DNA from: Moraxella caviae
Lineage (GTDB): Bacteria; Pseudomonadota; Gammaproteobacteria; Pseudomonadales; Moraxellaceae
NCBI RefSeq assembly: GCF_002014985.1
Contig: NZ_MUXU01000035.1
Span: 26,548-90,547, forward strand
Direction: 5' to 3'
DNA: 64,000 nucleotides
In this document: positions 46,586-57,727 of the stretch, one piece after another
Layout of the letters: each line of letters opens with the position of its first letter
How positions within the stretch are numbered: the stretch's first letter is position 1
Notes under the pieces: model-generated
Database searches by the model: none
What the model was told of the DNA's origin: nothing
What the model saw: only the letters and a program-made list of their open reading frames with translations
Position numbers and translations under genes: made by a program

Positions 46586-47359
46586 ATGAATATTCACCCA
46601 ACCGCCATCATTGACGACAGCGCCCACATTGACGATACCGCTGTGATTGGGCCGTATTGTATCGTGGGTAAAAACAGCCGAATCGGTGCGCACACGGTAC
46701 TACATCGCCACGTCATCGTAGGTGAAAATACCACCATCGGCAAGCATAACGAGATTTATCAATTTGCCAGCGTGGGCGAAAATCCGCAGGATTTAAAATA
46801 CGCAGGCGAAGAAACCTATCTACACATCGGTGATTATAACCGCATTCGTGAGTCTTGCACTTTTCATCGTGGCACCGCCCAAGACCAAAGCATCACTAAA
46901 ATCGGCAGCCATAACTTATTCATGGTGAATACGCACATTGCGCACGATTGTGTGGTGGGCAATCATAACGTGCTTGCCAATAACGTGGGCGTGGCAGGGC
47001 ATAGCCACATCGGCAATCACGTCATCATCGGAGGACAATCTGGCATTCATCAGTTTTGCCGTATTGATGATTACAGCATGATTGGCGGCGCAAGTCTGAT
47101 TTTAAAGGACGTGGCGGCTTTTGTAACAGTGTCTGGCAATCCTGCCAAGGCGCACGGCTTAAATAAAGAAGGTATGCGCCGCAAAGGCTGGAGTGCTGAG
47201 ACGATTAAGACGCTGGACGAAGCGTATCGTGTGATTTTCCGTTTGGGATTATTGCGTGATGAAGCGCTGGCGAAATTACAAGAATTGCTTGCTACTGAGC
47301 CAAAAGTGCAGCTGCTGATTGATTCTTTGAATAACAGTAAGCGTGGTTTGATTCGTTGA
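46586..47359 (+). CDS. lpxA: UDP-N-acetylglucosamine O-acyltransferase
   Basis: A 257-residue left-handed beta-helix protein. The catalytic His is in VNTHIAHDCVVGNHN and the family segment GGQSGIHQFCRIDDYSMIGG is present. It performs the first step of lipid A synthesis. Good ribosome site AAGGAG. lpxB does not follow as in E. coli; the next gene is a transporter behind a terminator. Confidence 0.96.
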   Translation: MNIHPTAIIDDSAHIDDTAVIGPYCIVGKNSRIGAHTVLHRHVIVGENTTIGKHNEIYQFASVGENPQDLKYAGEETYLHIGDYNRIRESCTFHRGTAQDQSITKIGSHNLFMVNTHIAHDCVVGNHNVLANNVGVAGHSHIGNHVIIGGQSGIHQFCRIDDYSMIGGASLILKDVAAFVTVSGNPAKAHGLNKEGMRRKGWSAETIKTLDEAYRVIFRLGLLRDEALAKLQELLATEPKVQLLIDSLNNSKRGLIR

Positions 47360-47385
47360 TTGACGTTAAAAAACCATCAACGAAG

Positions 47386-47412
47386 CCCATCGTGAATAAC
47401 GGTGGGTTTTTT
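47386..47412 (+). terminator. Terminator after lpxA
   Basis: CCCATCGT / ACGGTGGG stem (one G-U pair) with a five-base loop and TTTTTT, 27 bases past the stop. Confidence 0.8.
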
Positions 47413-47515
47413 GTTTGTGCGTAAATTTTTAGACGTATGCTTTTAATTGAAAAAATCTGCCAATCAGGCGATGAAAAATTTTGTCAATAAAGGTTGTTGA
47501 GATGTTACACAAATA

Positions 47516-47544
47516 TTGATTTGCTGTAAAGAATTTGCTAAGAT
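47516..47544 (+). promoter_or_regulatory. Promoter upstream of the NSS transporter gene
   Basis: TTGATT (47516-47521), 17-bp spacer and TAAGAT (47539-47544). Transcription would begin near 47551 and reach a terminator within 60 bases. Confidence 0.6.
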
Positions 47545-47578
47545 ACATTCAAGGCAAGGAAAAATTTTAGGATTTTTC

Positions 47579-47609
47579 AAAACCCATAGCGATTTGTTAT
47601 GGGTTTTTT
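47579..47609 (+). terminator. Terminator-like hairpin in the leader of the NSS transporter gene
   Basis: AACCCATA / TATGGGTT stem followed by TTTT. It stands between a promoter and the transporter gene 125 bases downstream, so it may attenuate that gene or end a short RNA of about 60 bases. Confidence 0.75.
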
Positions 47610-47734
47610 AGAATTTAGGAATACTTGCCAAGAGTGTTGTTTGTGTCCGTTTGCCATATTGGTATGCTGGCACAGATTTGATTTTGCAAATGCTTTAGGA
47701 ATTTGCATTTGCGTTATTTATTAAGGAGGGCAAC

Positions 47735-49243
47735 ATGGCAGGACAACGTGAGAGTTGGTCAGCACGCTCTGGTTTTATTTTGGCGGCCGTAGGTTCGGCT
47801 GTAGGTTTGGGGAATATTTGGCGTTTCCCTTATGTATCGTACGAAAACGGCGGCGGTGCATTCTTTATTCCGTATTTGGTTGCGTTGGTGGCGGCAGGTT
47901 TTCCGCTGTTGTTCCTTGACTACGTGTCAGGTCAAAAGTACCGTGGCGCGCCACCGACAGCGTATCGCCGCATGATTAAATCCCAAGAAATCGTGGGCTG
48001 GTGGCAAGTTTTGGTGTGCAGTATCATCGGTATTTACTATGCTGGCGTGCTAAGCTGGGCAGGTCAATACACCATTTACGCCTTTAACCAAGCGTGGGGC
48101 GAAGACACCGAAGGCTTTTTCTTTAACCATTACCTACAAAACGGCTCTGGGTTAGATTTCACTTTCGTGCCGCATTTGTTTGTGGGCGTGCTTTTGGTGT
48201 GGATTGTCGCGCTGTTTATCATGTATGGCGGTATTCGCCGCGGTGTTGAGCTTGCCAACAAGATTTTTATTCCGCTGTTGGTGGTGATGTTTGGCGTGAT
48301 GGTATTCCAAGCGGTGCGCTTGCCGGGTGCGGTAGAAGGTCTAAACGCCTTTTTCACGCCAAACTGGGAAGCCATGAAAAACCCAAGCGTTTGGCTTGCG
48401 GCATTTGGCCATGTGTTTTTCTCTATGTCCATCGGCTTTGGCATCATGGTAACTTACGCGTCATATCTGCGTAAAAACGCCAACTTGACAGGCTCTGGCT
48501 TGGTGGTAGGTTTTGCCAACTCATCTTTTGAAATCCTAGCGGGTATCGGTATTTTCTCGGTGCTGGGCTTTATGGCGGCTGCGTCTGGCAAGCCTGTGGC
48601 AGAAGTGGTGTCAGGCGGTATCGGTCTTGCGTTCATCGCTTTCCCGAAAATCATCTCATCAATGGGTGATGCTGGTACCATCATTGGCGTACTGTTTTTT
48701 GCATCTTTGACCGTGGCAGGTATCACGTCAATGGCAAGTATCATTCAAGTGCCAATCTCGGCAATGGAAGATAAATTCGGCTGGTCGCACAAAAAATCTG
48801 TAGCCATCGTGGGCGGTGTGTCTGCGCTGATTTCATTGGTGCTGTTCTCAACCAAAACATCGATTACGTTCGTTGATGTGATTGACCATTTCGCCAATAA
48901 CATCGGCGTGGTTGTGGGTGCGATTTTGTCTATCATTTGGGTAACTTGGTTTAACCGTCCTGTGCTGAATAAGCTGATTCGCCACATCAATGCCATTTCA
49001 AGTTTCAAAGTGGGCACTGGCTGGGCGTTTATGCTGACTGTCATTACGCCAATTTCACTGATTGCGGCATTGGTATTGAGCCTAAAATCACTACTGACCG
49101 AAGGTTATGGCGGTTATGATTTTGTAACGCAGCTGGTGTTTGGCTGGGGCGTGGTCGCTATTTTTGCCTTTGGCGCATTGCTACTGACCAAGGCGCGCGG
49201 CGTTGATGCACATGGCGAACAAAAAGGAGAGTATCATGAATAG
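47735..49243 (+). CDS. metP: NSS family sodium-dependent amino-acid transporter, large subunit
   Basis: A 502-residue protein with about eleven to twelve membrane helices. The first helix, GSAVGLGNIWRFPYV, is the neurotransmitter:sodium symporter signature. It overlaps by eight bases a 42-residue membrane peptide of the MetS type, so by analogy with MetPS of Corynebacterium it likely imports methionine or alanine; the substrate is inference. A strong ribosome site (AAGGAGGG) precedes it. Confidence 0.88.
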   Translation: MAGQRESWSARSGFILAAVGSAVGLGNIWRFPYVSYENGGGAFFIPYLVALVAAGFPLLFLDYVSGQKYRGAPPTAYRRMIKSQEIVGWWQVLVCSIIGIYYAGVLSWAGQYTIYAFNQAWGEDTEGFFFNHYLQNGSGLDFTFVPHLFVGVLLVWIVALFIMYGGIRRGVELANKIFIPLLVVMFGVMVFQAVRLPGAVEGLNAFFTPNWEAMKNPSVWLAAFGHVFFSMSIGFGIMVTYASYLRKNANLTGSGLVVGFANSSFEILAGIGIFSVLGFMAAASGKPVAEVVSGGIGLAFIAFPKIISSMGDAGTIIGVLFFASLTVAGITSMASIIQVPISAMEDKFGWSHKKSVAIVGGVSALISLVLFSTKTSITFVDVIDHFANNIGVVVGAILSIIWVTWFNRPVLNKLIRHINAISSFKVGTGWAFMLTVITPISLIAALVLSLKSLLTEGYGGYDFVTQLVFGWGVVAIFAFGALLLTKARGVDAHGEQKGEYHE

Positions 49244-49364
49244 TACCGCAGTAACAATCATGGTGATTGCTATGTTGGCGATTTGGGGTGGTCTTGTGCT
49301 GTCGTCCATTCACCTGATGAAAAATCCTGACATTGACATGGACAAAGTGCCAAGTGATGACTGA
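49236..49364 (+). CDS. metS: NSS transporter small subunit (MetS-like)
   Basis: A 42-residue protein with one transmembrane helix (VTIMVIAMLAIWGGLVLSSI) and a polar tail ending NPDIDMDKVPSDD. It matches the small-subunit family that pairs with NSS importers. It begins inside the last codons of the large-subunit gene (shared ATGAATAG), with AAAGGAG as ribosome site, which implies coupled translation in fixed ratio. Confidence 0.88.
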   Translation: MNSTAVTIMVIAMLAIWGGLVLSSIHLMKNPDIDMDKVPSDD

Positions 49365-49401
49365 TGATGAAATTGCCGACAGTTTGGCAATTCATAAAAA
49401 C

Positions 49402-49434
49402 AAAAACACGCTATCAAATGATGGCGTGTTTTTT
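49402..49434 (+). terminator. Terminator after metS
   Basis: AACACGC / GCGTGTT stem with a T-run, about 40 bases past the stop. Confidence 0.85.
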
Positions 49435-49569
49435 ATGAAAGCAAGGTTTTAAAGCGGTCAATCTACAAATTGGGCTTGATAAAAATCAAAAGGGATTAAA
49501 ATTGGCTTTTAAAAGGTTGGGTTGTTTGCACCAACTAAGTCTACGGATTGACCCAGCTTGCAAATTTTA

Positions 49570-49880
49570 TCACGCATCATCATCGTGATAAAAATCTTTC
49601 GCCTTATAAAGCAGCACCAACAAAGACGCATAGCAAAAGATGCTAATCAAGCACAAAAACATAAAATTCACCGCCAAGCGTTCGCTGCTTGCCAGTGGAT
49701 CGCCTTCAAAAAACGCCGCAGGATTGCCCCAAAAAATGTAATTGATGGCGATTTGTGTAAAAACCCCAAAAGGCAGATTTTGGTGATAAGACGCTCGATG
49801 TGTGCTGGGTGCTTGCGCACAATGTACAGACCAGCAGCAAAAACCGCCACATACACCGCCAAAGAAATGCCATAAATCAT
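49570..49880 (-). pseudogene. Small membrane protein with a one-base frameshift
   Basis: The minus strand starts with MIYGISLAVYVAVFAAGLYI at the ATG at 49880 and, after one frame change near 49778-49781, continues as NLPFGVFTQIAINYIFWG, then LAVNFMFLCLISIFCYASLL and ends KAKDFYHDDDA at 49570. Restoring one A in an A4 run gives one reading frame of 103 residues with about three hydrophobic segments. Without the shift the product stops at 49668 with an unnatural C-terminus. It begins 15 bases past tgt, so it was probably in the same transcript. Family unknown. It could be a true mutation or a sequencing error. Confidence 0.75.
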
Positions 49881-49895
49881 AACTAATTCTCCGTT

Positions 49896-51278
<1,383 letters not shown>

Positions 51279-51338
51279 TTAGAGTTTTAAGTTTTACGGC
51301 TGGGCAATATTATCAACTACATCAAGGGGTAAAAAATT

Positions 51339-51575
51339 ATGTCGTACGCCAGTGTTTTTATGAATAATCGCACGCAGTCGGTGCGCATTCCAGCCGATAT
51401 GCGTTTTGCTGATCACGTCAAGCAAGTGATGATTCGCAAAGTAGGCAATGAGCGCATTTTAAGTCCTGTGGACGGCGTGTGGGATTCTTTCTTTTTGTCC
51501 GATGAGCGTGTGAGTGATGATTTTATGGTGGATAAAGCGTCTGCCAAACCAAGCGAGCGCTTGACTTTTGATTAA
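51339..51575 (+). CDS. vapB: VapB-type antitoxin
   Basis: A 78-residue antitoxin. The N-terminus (ASVFMNNRTQSVRIPADMRF) has the AbrB-like swapped-hairpin DNA-binding form of VapB; the acidic C-terminal half would wrap the toxin. Good ribosome site AAGGGG. vapC follows. Confidence 0.9.
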   Translation: MSYASVFMNNRTQSVRIPADMRFADHVKQVMIRKVGNERILSPVDGVWDSFFLSDERVSDDFMVDKASAKPSERLTFD

Positions 51576-51648
51576 AGGCGTTTGACAAAACGACGCTCAA
51601 TTCAATCGCGCTTGATGAAACAATGCTTGATTAAAAGTGGGAATTACC

Positions 51649-52053
51649 ATGCTGACGTTTATGCTTGATACAAATACCGCCATTTTTGTGATTAAAGAGC
51701 GTCCATTATCTGCGCTCAATAAGTTCAACCAATACGCCAGCCGCATTTGTATCAGTAGCATTTCGGTGTCTGAGCTGTATTTTGGTGTGTATAACAGCCA
51801 GCACGTTGAGAAAAATTTGCGCCAAGTGGACGATTTTTTGTCACGGCTGACGGTGCTGGATTATACGCCAGCTGTGAGTGAGCATTATGGCGATATTTAC
51901 GCTGCACTTAAAAAACAAGGCTGTCTAATCAGCGAAAATGACACGCACATTGCAGCGCACGCCAGAAGTCAGGGGTTGATTTTGGTGACGGATAACCAAG
52001 CTGAATTTAGCCGAGTCGATGGCCTTAGGACGGTTAATTGGGTGGTGCGCTGA
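51649..52053 (+). CDS. vapC: VapC-type PIN-domain RNase toxin
   Basis: A 134-residue PIN protein from the ATG at 51649. The metal-binding acidic residues are all present: Asp in FMLDTNTAIF, Glu in ISVSELYFG, Asp in ISENDTHIAAHA and Asp in LVTDNQAEF. VapC toxins cut tRNA or rRNA. In contrast to the PIN gene at 18446-18841 this one is intact. It is on the plus strand between queA and tgt, both minus. Confidence 0.92.
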   Translation: MLTFMLDTNTAIFVIKERPLSALNKFNQYASRICISSISVSELYFGVYNSQHVEKNLRQVDDFLSRLTVLDYTPAVSEHYGDIYAALKKQGCLISENDTHIAAHARSQGLILVTDNQAEFSRVDGLRTVNWVVR

Positions 52054-52119
52054 CTTGCTTTTCTATCTTAGCCTGATGTTTTGTCAGGCTTTATTATCTT
52101 AAATGGATTTAATCCAAAC

Positions 52120-53208
52120 TTATGCCATCTCGCCACCACATTTATCCAAAAGCATCGCATCGCCATAGCTAAAAAAGCGGTATTGATGGGCGATGGCGTG
52201 CTGATAGGCGTGGCGAATGGTTGTCGTGCCAGCAAAGGCGGATACCAGCATGAGCAGCGTGGATTTTGGCAAATGAAAATTGGTGATGAGTCTGTCCACC
52301 ACGCCAAATTGATAAGGCGGATAAATGAAAATCTGCGTATCGCCTGCAAATTCGGCAAGTTTACCGTCTTTGCGGTGTAAGTGCGCGGTTTCTAGGACGC
52401 GTGTAACAGTCGTGCCAACGGCGATGATTTTGCCGCCGCGCGCTTTGGTGGCGTTGATTTTATCGGCAGTCGCTTGGGGCAGGTGCGCAAACTCTGCGTG
52501 CATGACGTGCTGGCTGACATCGTCCGTCTTGACAGGGGCGAAAGTGCCTGCGCCAACGTGCAGCGTTACAAAAGCGGTGTCCACGCCCTTATCTTTCAAA
52601 GCATTTAGCGTGGCGTCATCAAAATGCAGACTTGCGGTCGGTGCGGCAACGCTTGCGGTTTTCTTCGGGTCGTGAAAGATGGTTTGGTAGCGTTCGTCAT
52701 CTTGAGTGTCGGCGGCACGGTCAAAATAAGGCGGAATCGGCAATTCGCCAAATCTCTCCAAATCCGCCAAAATCGGTGCGTCAAATTGTAAAACAAATAA
52801 ATTTTGCGCACGCTCCAGCATGGTGGCGCGCATATTACCATCTGCCAAACTCACACTTTGCCCAGCTTTTAGCGCACGGCTTGCCTTGATGTGGCAAATG
52901 GCGATGTGCTTTTGTGGGTCAATAATGCGCTCAATCAGCACTTCCACCGCACCGCCAGTTTCTTTTTTGCCAAATAAGCGTGCCTTCATGACTTTGGTGT
53001 CGTTCATCACCAGCAAATCGCCAGCGTTTAGTAGTTTTGGCAAGTCGGCAAATTGGCAGTCTGTCAGCGCACCATTTGCCACGCACAGCAGCCGAGAAGC
53101 TGAGCGGGTGTCTAGCGGATGTGTGGCGATTAAATTTTCTGGCAATTCATAATCATAATCGCTGAGCAAAATTGGCGTGTGGGCAGGCGTTTGGGTTTGT
53201 GCGTTCAT
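52120..53208 (-). CDS. queA: S-adenosylmethionine:tRNA ribosyltransferase-isomerase
   Basis: A 362-residue protein with the QueA hallmarks: [52 protein letters not shown] and [20 protein letters not shown]. It adds the epoxycyclopentane ring to preQ1 in tRNA, the step after Tgt. queA and tgt are often adjacent; here they are about 1.1 kb apart because of vapBC. Confidence 0.96.
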   Translation of the reverse strand: MNAQTQTPAHTPILLSDYDYELPENLIATHPLDTRSASRLLCVANGALTDCQFADLPKLLNAGDLLVMNDTKVMKARLFGKKETGGAVEVLIERIIDPQKHIAICHIKASRALKAGQSVSLADGNMRATMLERAQNLFVLQFDAPILADLERFGELPIPPYFDRAADTQDDERYQTIFHDPKKTASVAAPTASLHFDDATLNALKDKGVDTAFVTLHVGAGTFAPVKTDDVSQHVMHAEFAHLPQATADKINATKARGGKIIAVGTTVTRVLETAHLHRKDGKLAEFAGDTQIFIYPPYQFGVVDRLITNFHLPKSTLLMLVSAFAGTTTIRHAYQHAIAHQYRFFSYGDAMLLDKCGGEMA

Positions 53209-53603
53209 GGCGGATAATTGTAAGATGGACTGGTAAAATAAGGAAAATCAATCGCCTATTCTATCAAAATTTTGCAATTTTCTCTATAATGTGCTCATTT
53301 ATCCAAAAGTTGCATTTTATAAAGGCGTAAGATTTGCCAAAGTTGGCAATGACAGGCGATTTTAGCGCATCTTTATCATTTTTGGTGCGTGATTGATTGG
53401 TTGCAAATCTGAATCAAAAAGCGTATGATGAACGCATAAAACATATATTTTAAATATATGTTTAGACAAGAAACCGCTTAATGGCTAAAAATTGCTTGTA
53501 AATTTGACAAATAAAACCAACCAAAAACCGCTTTCAAACCATTTTAAAAATTAACAAAATATTGATACAAAAACATTAACACTTTGATAATACTGGAAAA
53601 ATT
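53209..53603. other. Divergent intergenic region queA / nnrS
   Basis: Holds the NsrR-type palindrome at 53439-53463. The left half carries TATAAT (53286-53291) and other AT-rich sequence; I see no gene here. Confidence 0.6.
53439..53463 (+). promoter_or_regulatory. NsrR-type operator upstream of nnrS
   Basis: A perfect 25-base palindrome: arms AAACATATATTT and AAATATATGTTT around a central T. The inner 11-1-11 layout matches the known NsrR site (AAGATGCATTT-N-AAATGCATCTT) in form and mostly in bases. It is 140 bases before nnrS, a gene known to be controlled by NsrR. Confidence 0.7.
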
Positions 53604-54851
53604 ATGCTCATGAACATTCAAAATACCGCCAAACGCCCCACATCGCCACACCCAATATTAAATTTGGGTTTTCGTGTGTTTTTTGTGGGTTCTGCTGTTT
53701 TTGCCATCGTCAGCATGGTGCTGTGGCTTGCGATTTTGCAGGGTTTTGCACCTTTTAAAGGGGCGGTCAGTCCGTATTATTGGCATGGGCATGAGATGAT
53801 TTTTGGCTATGCGCTGGCGGTGATTGCAGGCTTTTTATTGACGGCGGTCAAGACGTGGACAGGGCAGAGTATGCCTTATGGTTGGCGACTGCTGGCGATT
53901 TTTGTGCCGTGGGCGCTGGCTAGAATCGTGTGGCTGGGATTGCACGCTACGCCAAGCACTGCCATGCTGGTGGCAGCTTTGGTGCTGGATTTGCTGTTTT
54001 GGGGTTTGACAAGCTATGCGGTGGTGCGCGCGGTGTGGTTGGCACGCCAAAAACGCCAAATCGGCATAGTGGCAAAATTGGTGTTGCTGTTTTTGGCGCA
54101 GGCAGCGTTTTTTATGGGTGTGTTCACACAGTCTTTGCCGCTGCAGCAAGGCGCGCTGTATTTTGCGCTGCTTTTGGTGATTGGTGTGGTGTTTACCATC
54201 GGTCGCCGTGTGTTGCCGTTTTTTATCACCAAAGGCGTGAGCGTGGATAATACAGGCAAGCCAAATGGTATCACGCTTGAGCAAAAAAATTCGGACATTT
54301 TAGACAGGGCAAGTCTGATTGGCTTGGCGGGGCTTTTGGTGTTTGATGTGTTTGTGCGCTTGCCAATGGTGGCGGCGGTGTTTGCGCTGATTTGTGCGCT
54401 TGCCAATGTATTGCGCCTAAAAAACTGGTATCACGCAGGTATTTGGCAAAAGCCTTTGCTGTGGTCGTTGTATTTGGGTTTTGTGGGCATGGTGGCAAGC
54501 CTGATTTTGCTTGCGGTGTATCCATTCGTGGACAGTGCGCTAAACTTGCATAGCCTTGCGCTGCATGGTCTTGCGCTGTTTGGCATTGGGCTGATGACGG
54601 TGGCGATGATGGCGCGCGTGTCGCTTGGGCATACAGGGCGTAATATCCATCAGCCGCCAAAAACTGTGAGCGCGATTTTCTTATTGATGATTGGCGCAGG
54701 GCTTGTGCGTGTGCTGCTGCCGATGTTTGGCGGTGAATATTTGACGTGGATTTTGGTGTCGCAAGTGCTGTGGATTGTCAGTTTTGCGCTGTTTTGTGTG
54801 TCTTATGTGGGCATTTTAAGTAAGCCGCGCACGGACGGATTGTTTGGCTAA
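53604..54851 (+). CDS. nnrS: NnrS family membrane protein (nitric-oxide response)
   Basis: A 415-residue protein with about twelve membrane segments. NnrS features are FRVFFVGSAVFAIVSMVLWL, YYWHGHEMIFGYALAVIAGF (His ligands for heme or copper), LTAVKTWTG and GRRVLPFF. NnrS proteins lessen nitrosative stress in denitrifiers and pathogens. No nitric-oxide reductase gene is in the window. The start may be ATG 53604 or 53610, two codons later. Confidence 0.92.
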   Translation: MLMNIQNTAKRPTSPHPILNLGFRVFFVGSAVFAIVSMVLWLAILQGFAPFKGAVSPYYWHGHEMIFGYALAVIAGFLLTAVKTWTGQSMPYGWRLLAIFVPWALARIVWLGLHATPSTAMLVAALVLDLLFWGLTSYAVVRAVWLARQKRQIGIVAKLVLLFLAQAAFFMGVFTQSLPLQQGALYFALLLVIGVVFTIGRRVLPFFITKGVSVDNTGKPNGITLEQKNSDILDRASLIGLAGLLVFDVFVRLPMVAAVFALICALANVLRLKNWYHAGIWQKPLLWSLYLGFVGMVASLILLAVYPFVDSALNLHSLALHGLALFGIGLMTVAMMARVSLGHTGRNIHQPPKTVSAIFLLMIGAGLVRVLLPMFGGEYLTWILVSQVLWIVSFALFCVSYVGILSKPRTDGLFG

Positions 54852-54924
54852 GTTGGCAAAAAGTGCTATTATTCAGCTGTAAATGCGATTATTTGGCTAT
54901 AAATCAAAACAATAAGTGAAAACC

Positions 54925-56127
54925 ATGTTTAATTTATTTAAGAAAAAACCCACCATCAGCATGACTGACGTGGATAAAACGCTCAAAGATTTTACGGTGT
55001 TTGGTAAGCCGCTGGGCGAGTTTATCGTTGATAAGGCGCTTGATGGCGATGTGCTGAATTTGGCGCTGCGTGTGCATAAAGACGCCAATCGTGCTGAGAT
55101 TGACAAGCTGTATCAAGACTTGCAAGCACGCCTGCATTTATTAGGTGTGGCGCAGATTAACGTAGATGTGCGCCTAAGCGATGCCGTGCCAGCACCAGCG
55201 AGTGCTTCTGCGCAAGTGTTTGACCCAAAAGATAAGTCAAAACCACAAGCCAAACCAAGCACCGATAAAACCGATAAAATCCCCACACAAGCTGACAGCG
55301 AACCTACCAAAAAAGCCCCAACGCAGGCAAGTCTTGCACCGCACCCACGCATTCGCCACATCATCGTTGTGGCGTCTGGCAAGGGCGGTGTGGGCAAATC
55401 CACCACGACCGTCAATTTGGCGCTGGCTTTACAAAAACTTGGCAAGCGTGTGGGCATTTTAGATGCGGACATTTACGGGCCGTCCATTCCTGATATGCTG
55501 GGCGTGGCAGGCGTGAAACCGCAAGTAGAAAATGATCAATTCGTGCCGATTGATGCGCACGGTATTGCCATGCTGTCTATTGGTAGCTTGCTTGATGGCG
55601 AGAGTACGCCTGTGGCGTGGCGGGGCATTAAGGCGACTGGCGCGCTCATGCAGCTGTACAACCAAACCAACTGGCCGCAACTGGATTATTTGGTGGTGGA
55701 TATGCCGCCGGGGACGGGCGATGTGCAGCTGACATTGGCGCAGCGCATTCCTGTAACGGGTGCGGTGATTGTTACCACGCCGCAGCACATTGCGCTTTTG
55801 GACGCACAAAAAGGCATGGAGATGTTTATCAAAACGCAAATCCCTGTGCTTGGCGTGGTGGAAAATATGGCGTTGCATACTTGTTCAAATTGTGGTCATA
55901 CCGAAGCGATTTTTGGCGCAGATGGCGGCGACAAACTGGCGCAAGCCTACCAAGTGCCGCTGCTTGGGCAGTTGCCACTGGCGGCAGGCATTCGCAAGCA
56001 AATGGACGCAGGCACGCCAAGTGTGCTGGCGGATGACGATTTTGCTAAGCATTATCTTGCCATCGCTCAAAATGTTGAGAAAAACATCGGCAAATTTGAC
56101 AAAGGTGCTGGCAATCGGATTTTTTAA
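54925..56127 (+). CDS. apbC: ApbC/Mrp-type iron-sulfur cluster carrier ATPase
   Basis: A 400-residue protein. The N-terminal 90 residues form an MIP18/DUF59-like domain; a Lys/Pro/Thr-rich linker (KDKSKPQAKPSTDKTDKIPT) leads to the P-loop ATPase with VVASGKGGVGKSTTTVNLA, DYLVVDMPPGTGDVQLT and the CxxC cluster ligand HTCSNCGH. It carries or transfers Fe-S clusters. A GTG at 54916 could start it three codons earlier. Followed by a strong terminator. Confidence 0.93.
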   Translation: MFNLFKKKPTISMTDVDKTLKDFTVFGKPLGEFIVDKALDGDVLNLALRVHKDANRAEIDKLYQDLQARLHLLGVAQINVDVRLSDAVPAPASASAQVFDPKDKSKPQAKPSTDKTDKIPTQADSEPTKKAPTQASLAPHPRIRHIIVVASGKGGVGKSTTTVNLALALQKLGKRVGILDADIYGPSIPDMLGVAGVKPQVENDQFVPIDAHGIAMLSIGSLLDGESTPVAWRGIKATGALMQLYNQTNWPQLDYLVVDMPPGTGDVQLTLAQRIPVTGAVIVTTPQHIALLDAQKGMEMFIKTQIPVLGVVENMALHTCSNCGHTEAIFGADGGDKLAQAYQVPLLGQLPLAAGIRKQMDAGTPSVLADDDFAKHYLAIAQNVEKNIGKFDKGAGNRIF

Positions 56128-56136
56128 GCTGGCTTG

Positions 56137-56165
56137 AACGCACTTGAATTAGCAAGTGCGTTTTT
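56137..56165 (+). terminator. Terminator after apbC
   Basis: ACGCACTTG / CAAGTGCG stem with a five-base loop and TTTTT. Confidence 0.9.
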
Positions 56166-56476
56166 ATTTGGTGGTTTGGTTTTGTCGCTTGGCAAATTTG
56201 ACCAGATTTGGTGATATTTAATAAAACTTAAAACGCATTGTTTGGCGAAACAAATGCCAGCTTGTCATCTTAACAGCCACAAAGTAGCAAAAATATGCTA
56301 AAATGGCAAGCATTTGCACCTTGCTATCTTGGCAATGTGCCAAGTTTAGATTTTGGGCTCAAAAACTGTGATGGTTTGACAAGCTCACCACGAACAATTT
56401 TTCTAACTTGGCATATTTTTAAACCATCCAGATTTATCAATTTTCACATTCATTAACTTATATTTTGGGGAATATT
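56166..56476. other. Intergenic region upstream of hemE
   Basis: About 310 AT-rich bases. A TAAAAT near 56299 could be a -10, but no well-spaced -35 is seen and I see no gene. Confidence 0.4.
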
Positions 56477-57553
56477 ATGGCGGCAACTTTTCCTACGCTA
56501 AAAAATGACCGTTTGCTGCGTGCGCTGCGTTTTGAGCCTGTGGACACCACGCCTGTGTGGATGATGCGCCAAGCAGGGCGATATTTGCCAGAATATAAGG
56601 CAACGCGCGCTGAAGCGGGGGATTTTTTAAGCCTGTGTAAAGACACCGCTCGTGCCACAGAAGTAACCTTGCAGCCTTTGCGCCGTTTTGAGCTGGATGC
56701 GGCAATTTTGTTCAGCGATATTTTGACCGTGCCTGATGCGCTGGGTTTGGGACTGTATTTTGAGACTGGCGAAGGCCCGCGCTTTGCCAAGACGGTGCGC
56801 ACCGAAGCCGACATCGCCAATCTACCAAAGCTAAACATGGCGGATTTAAGCTATGTGACGGACGCAGTAACAAGCATTCGCCATGCGCTTGGTGGTGCGG
56901 TACCGCTGTTTGGTTTTAGTGGCAGTCCTTGGACACTGGCGACTTATATGATTGAAGGTGGTGGCAGCCGTGATTATCGCCACGCCAAGCAAATGATGTA
57001 CGCCACGCCAGAGCTGCTACACGCTTTGCTTGGTAAGCTGACCGAAGCGGTGATTGAGTATTTAGACGCACAAATCAAAGCAGGCGCGCAGCTGGTGCAA
57101 GTCTTTGACAGCTGGGGCGGTGCGCTGGGACATCGTCAATTTGCCGAATTTAGCCACGCTTATAACCGCCAAATCGCTGCCGAACTAAAAGTGCGCCACC
57201 CTGACGTGCCTGTGGTGCTGTTCACCAAAGGCGGTGGATTGTGGCTGGACATTCAAGCTGACAGCGATGCAGACGCACTAGGCTGTGATTGGACAATGCC
57301 GCTGGATAAAGCACGCCAAATTCTGGGTGCGACCAAAGCCATTCAAGGCAATCTTGACCCTGCAACGCTGTACGGCACGCCACAAGCCATTCAAGCTGCC
57401 ACCACGCAAATGCTGACGGACGTATACCAAAACGGTATCCGCACAGGCTATGTGGCAAACTTTGGGCATGGTATCACGCAGTGGGCAAATCCAGAACACG
57501 CCAAAATCTTTGTGGATTCGGTGCATGAATTTGATTTGTCTAAAGTGGTTTAA
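56477..57553 (+). CDS. hemE: Uroporphyrinogen decarboxylase
   Basis: A 358-residue TIM-barrel protein from the ATG at 56477 (GGGGA upstream). Family segments: [38 protein letters not shown] (catalytic Asp), [16 protein letters not shown] and [11 protein letters not shown]. It decarboxylates uroporphyrinogen III in heme synthesis. Single gene. Confidence 0.97.
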   Translation: MAATFPTLKNDRLLRALRFEPVDTTPVWMMRQAGRYLPEYKATRAEAGDFLSLCKDTARATEVTLQPLRRFELDAAILFSDILTVPDALGLGLYFETGEGPRFAKTVRTEADIANLPKLNMADLSYVTDAVTSIRHALGGAVPLFGFSGSPWTLATYMIEGGGSRDYRHAKQMMYATPELLHALLGKLTEAVIEYLDAQIKAGAQLVQVFDSWGGALGHRQFAEFSHAYNRQIAAELKVRHPDVPVVLFTKGGGLWLDIQADSDADALGCDWTMPLDKARQILGATKAIQGNLDPATLYGTPQAIQAATTQMLTDVYQNGIRTGYVANFGHGITQWANPEHAKIFVDSVHEFDLSKVV

Positions 57554-57727
57554 AGCGCTTATTTGATAAATGACTAATGATGGATATTGGCAACTAAAAC
57601 GGTTTACAGTTGTACAAAAATTCCCATTCATAAAAATTTCATGCTATAATACAAGCGTTCACTTAAAAACAAGGCAAATCAAGCTGTCAAATCAGCTTTT
57701 GTCATCATAAATCATAGGATTATCATT

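Larger units (their letters stand above)
47413..47734. other. Intergenic region with promoter and leader hairpin
   Basis: Carries the promoter at 47516-47544 and the terminator-like hairpin at 47579-47609; the remaining 125 bases before the transporter gene show no clear element besides the ribosome site AAGGAGGG. Confidence 0.5.

Noticed and set aside
49510..49567. GGTTGGGTTG-type sequence resembling the element at 14180
   Set aside because: The arms do not pair well and the ends differ; similarity is limited to a short GTTGGGTT string.
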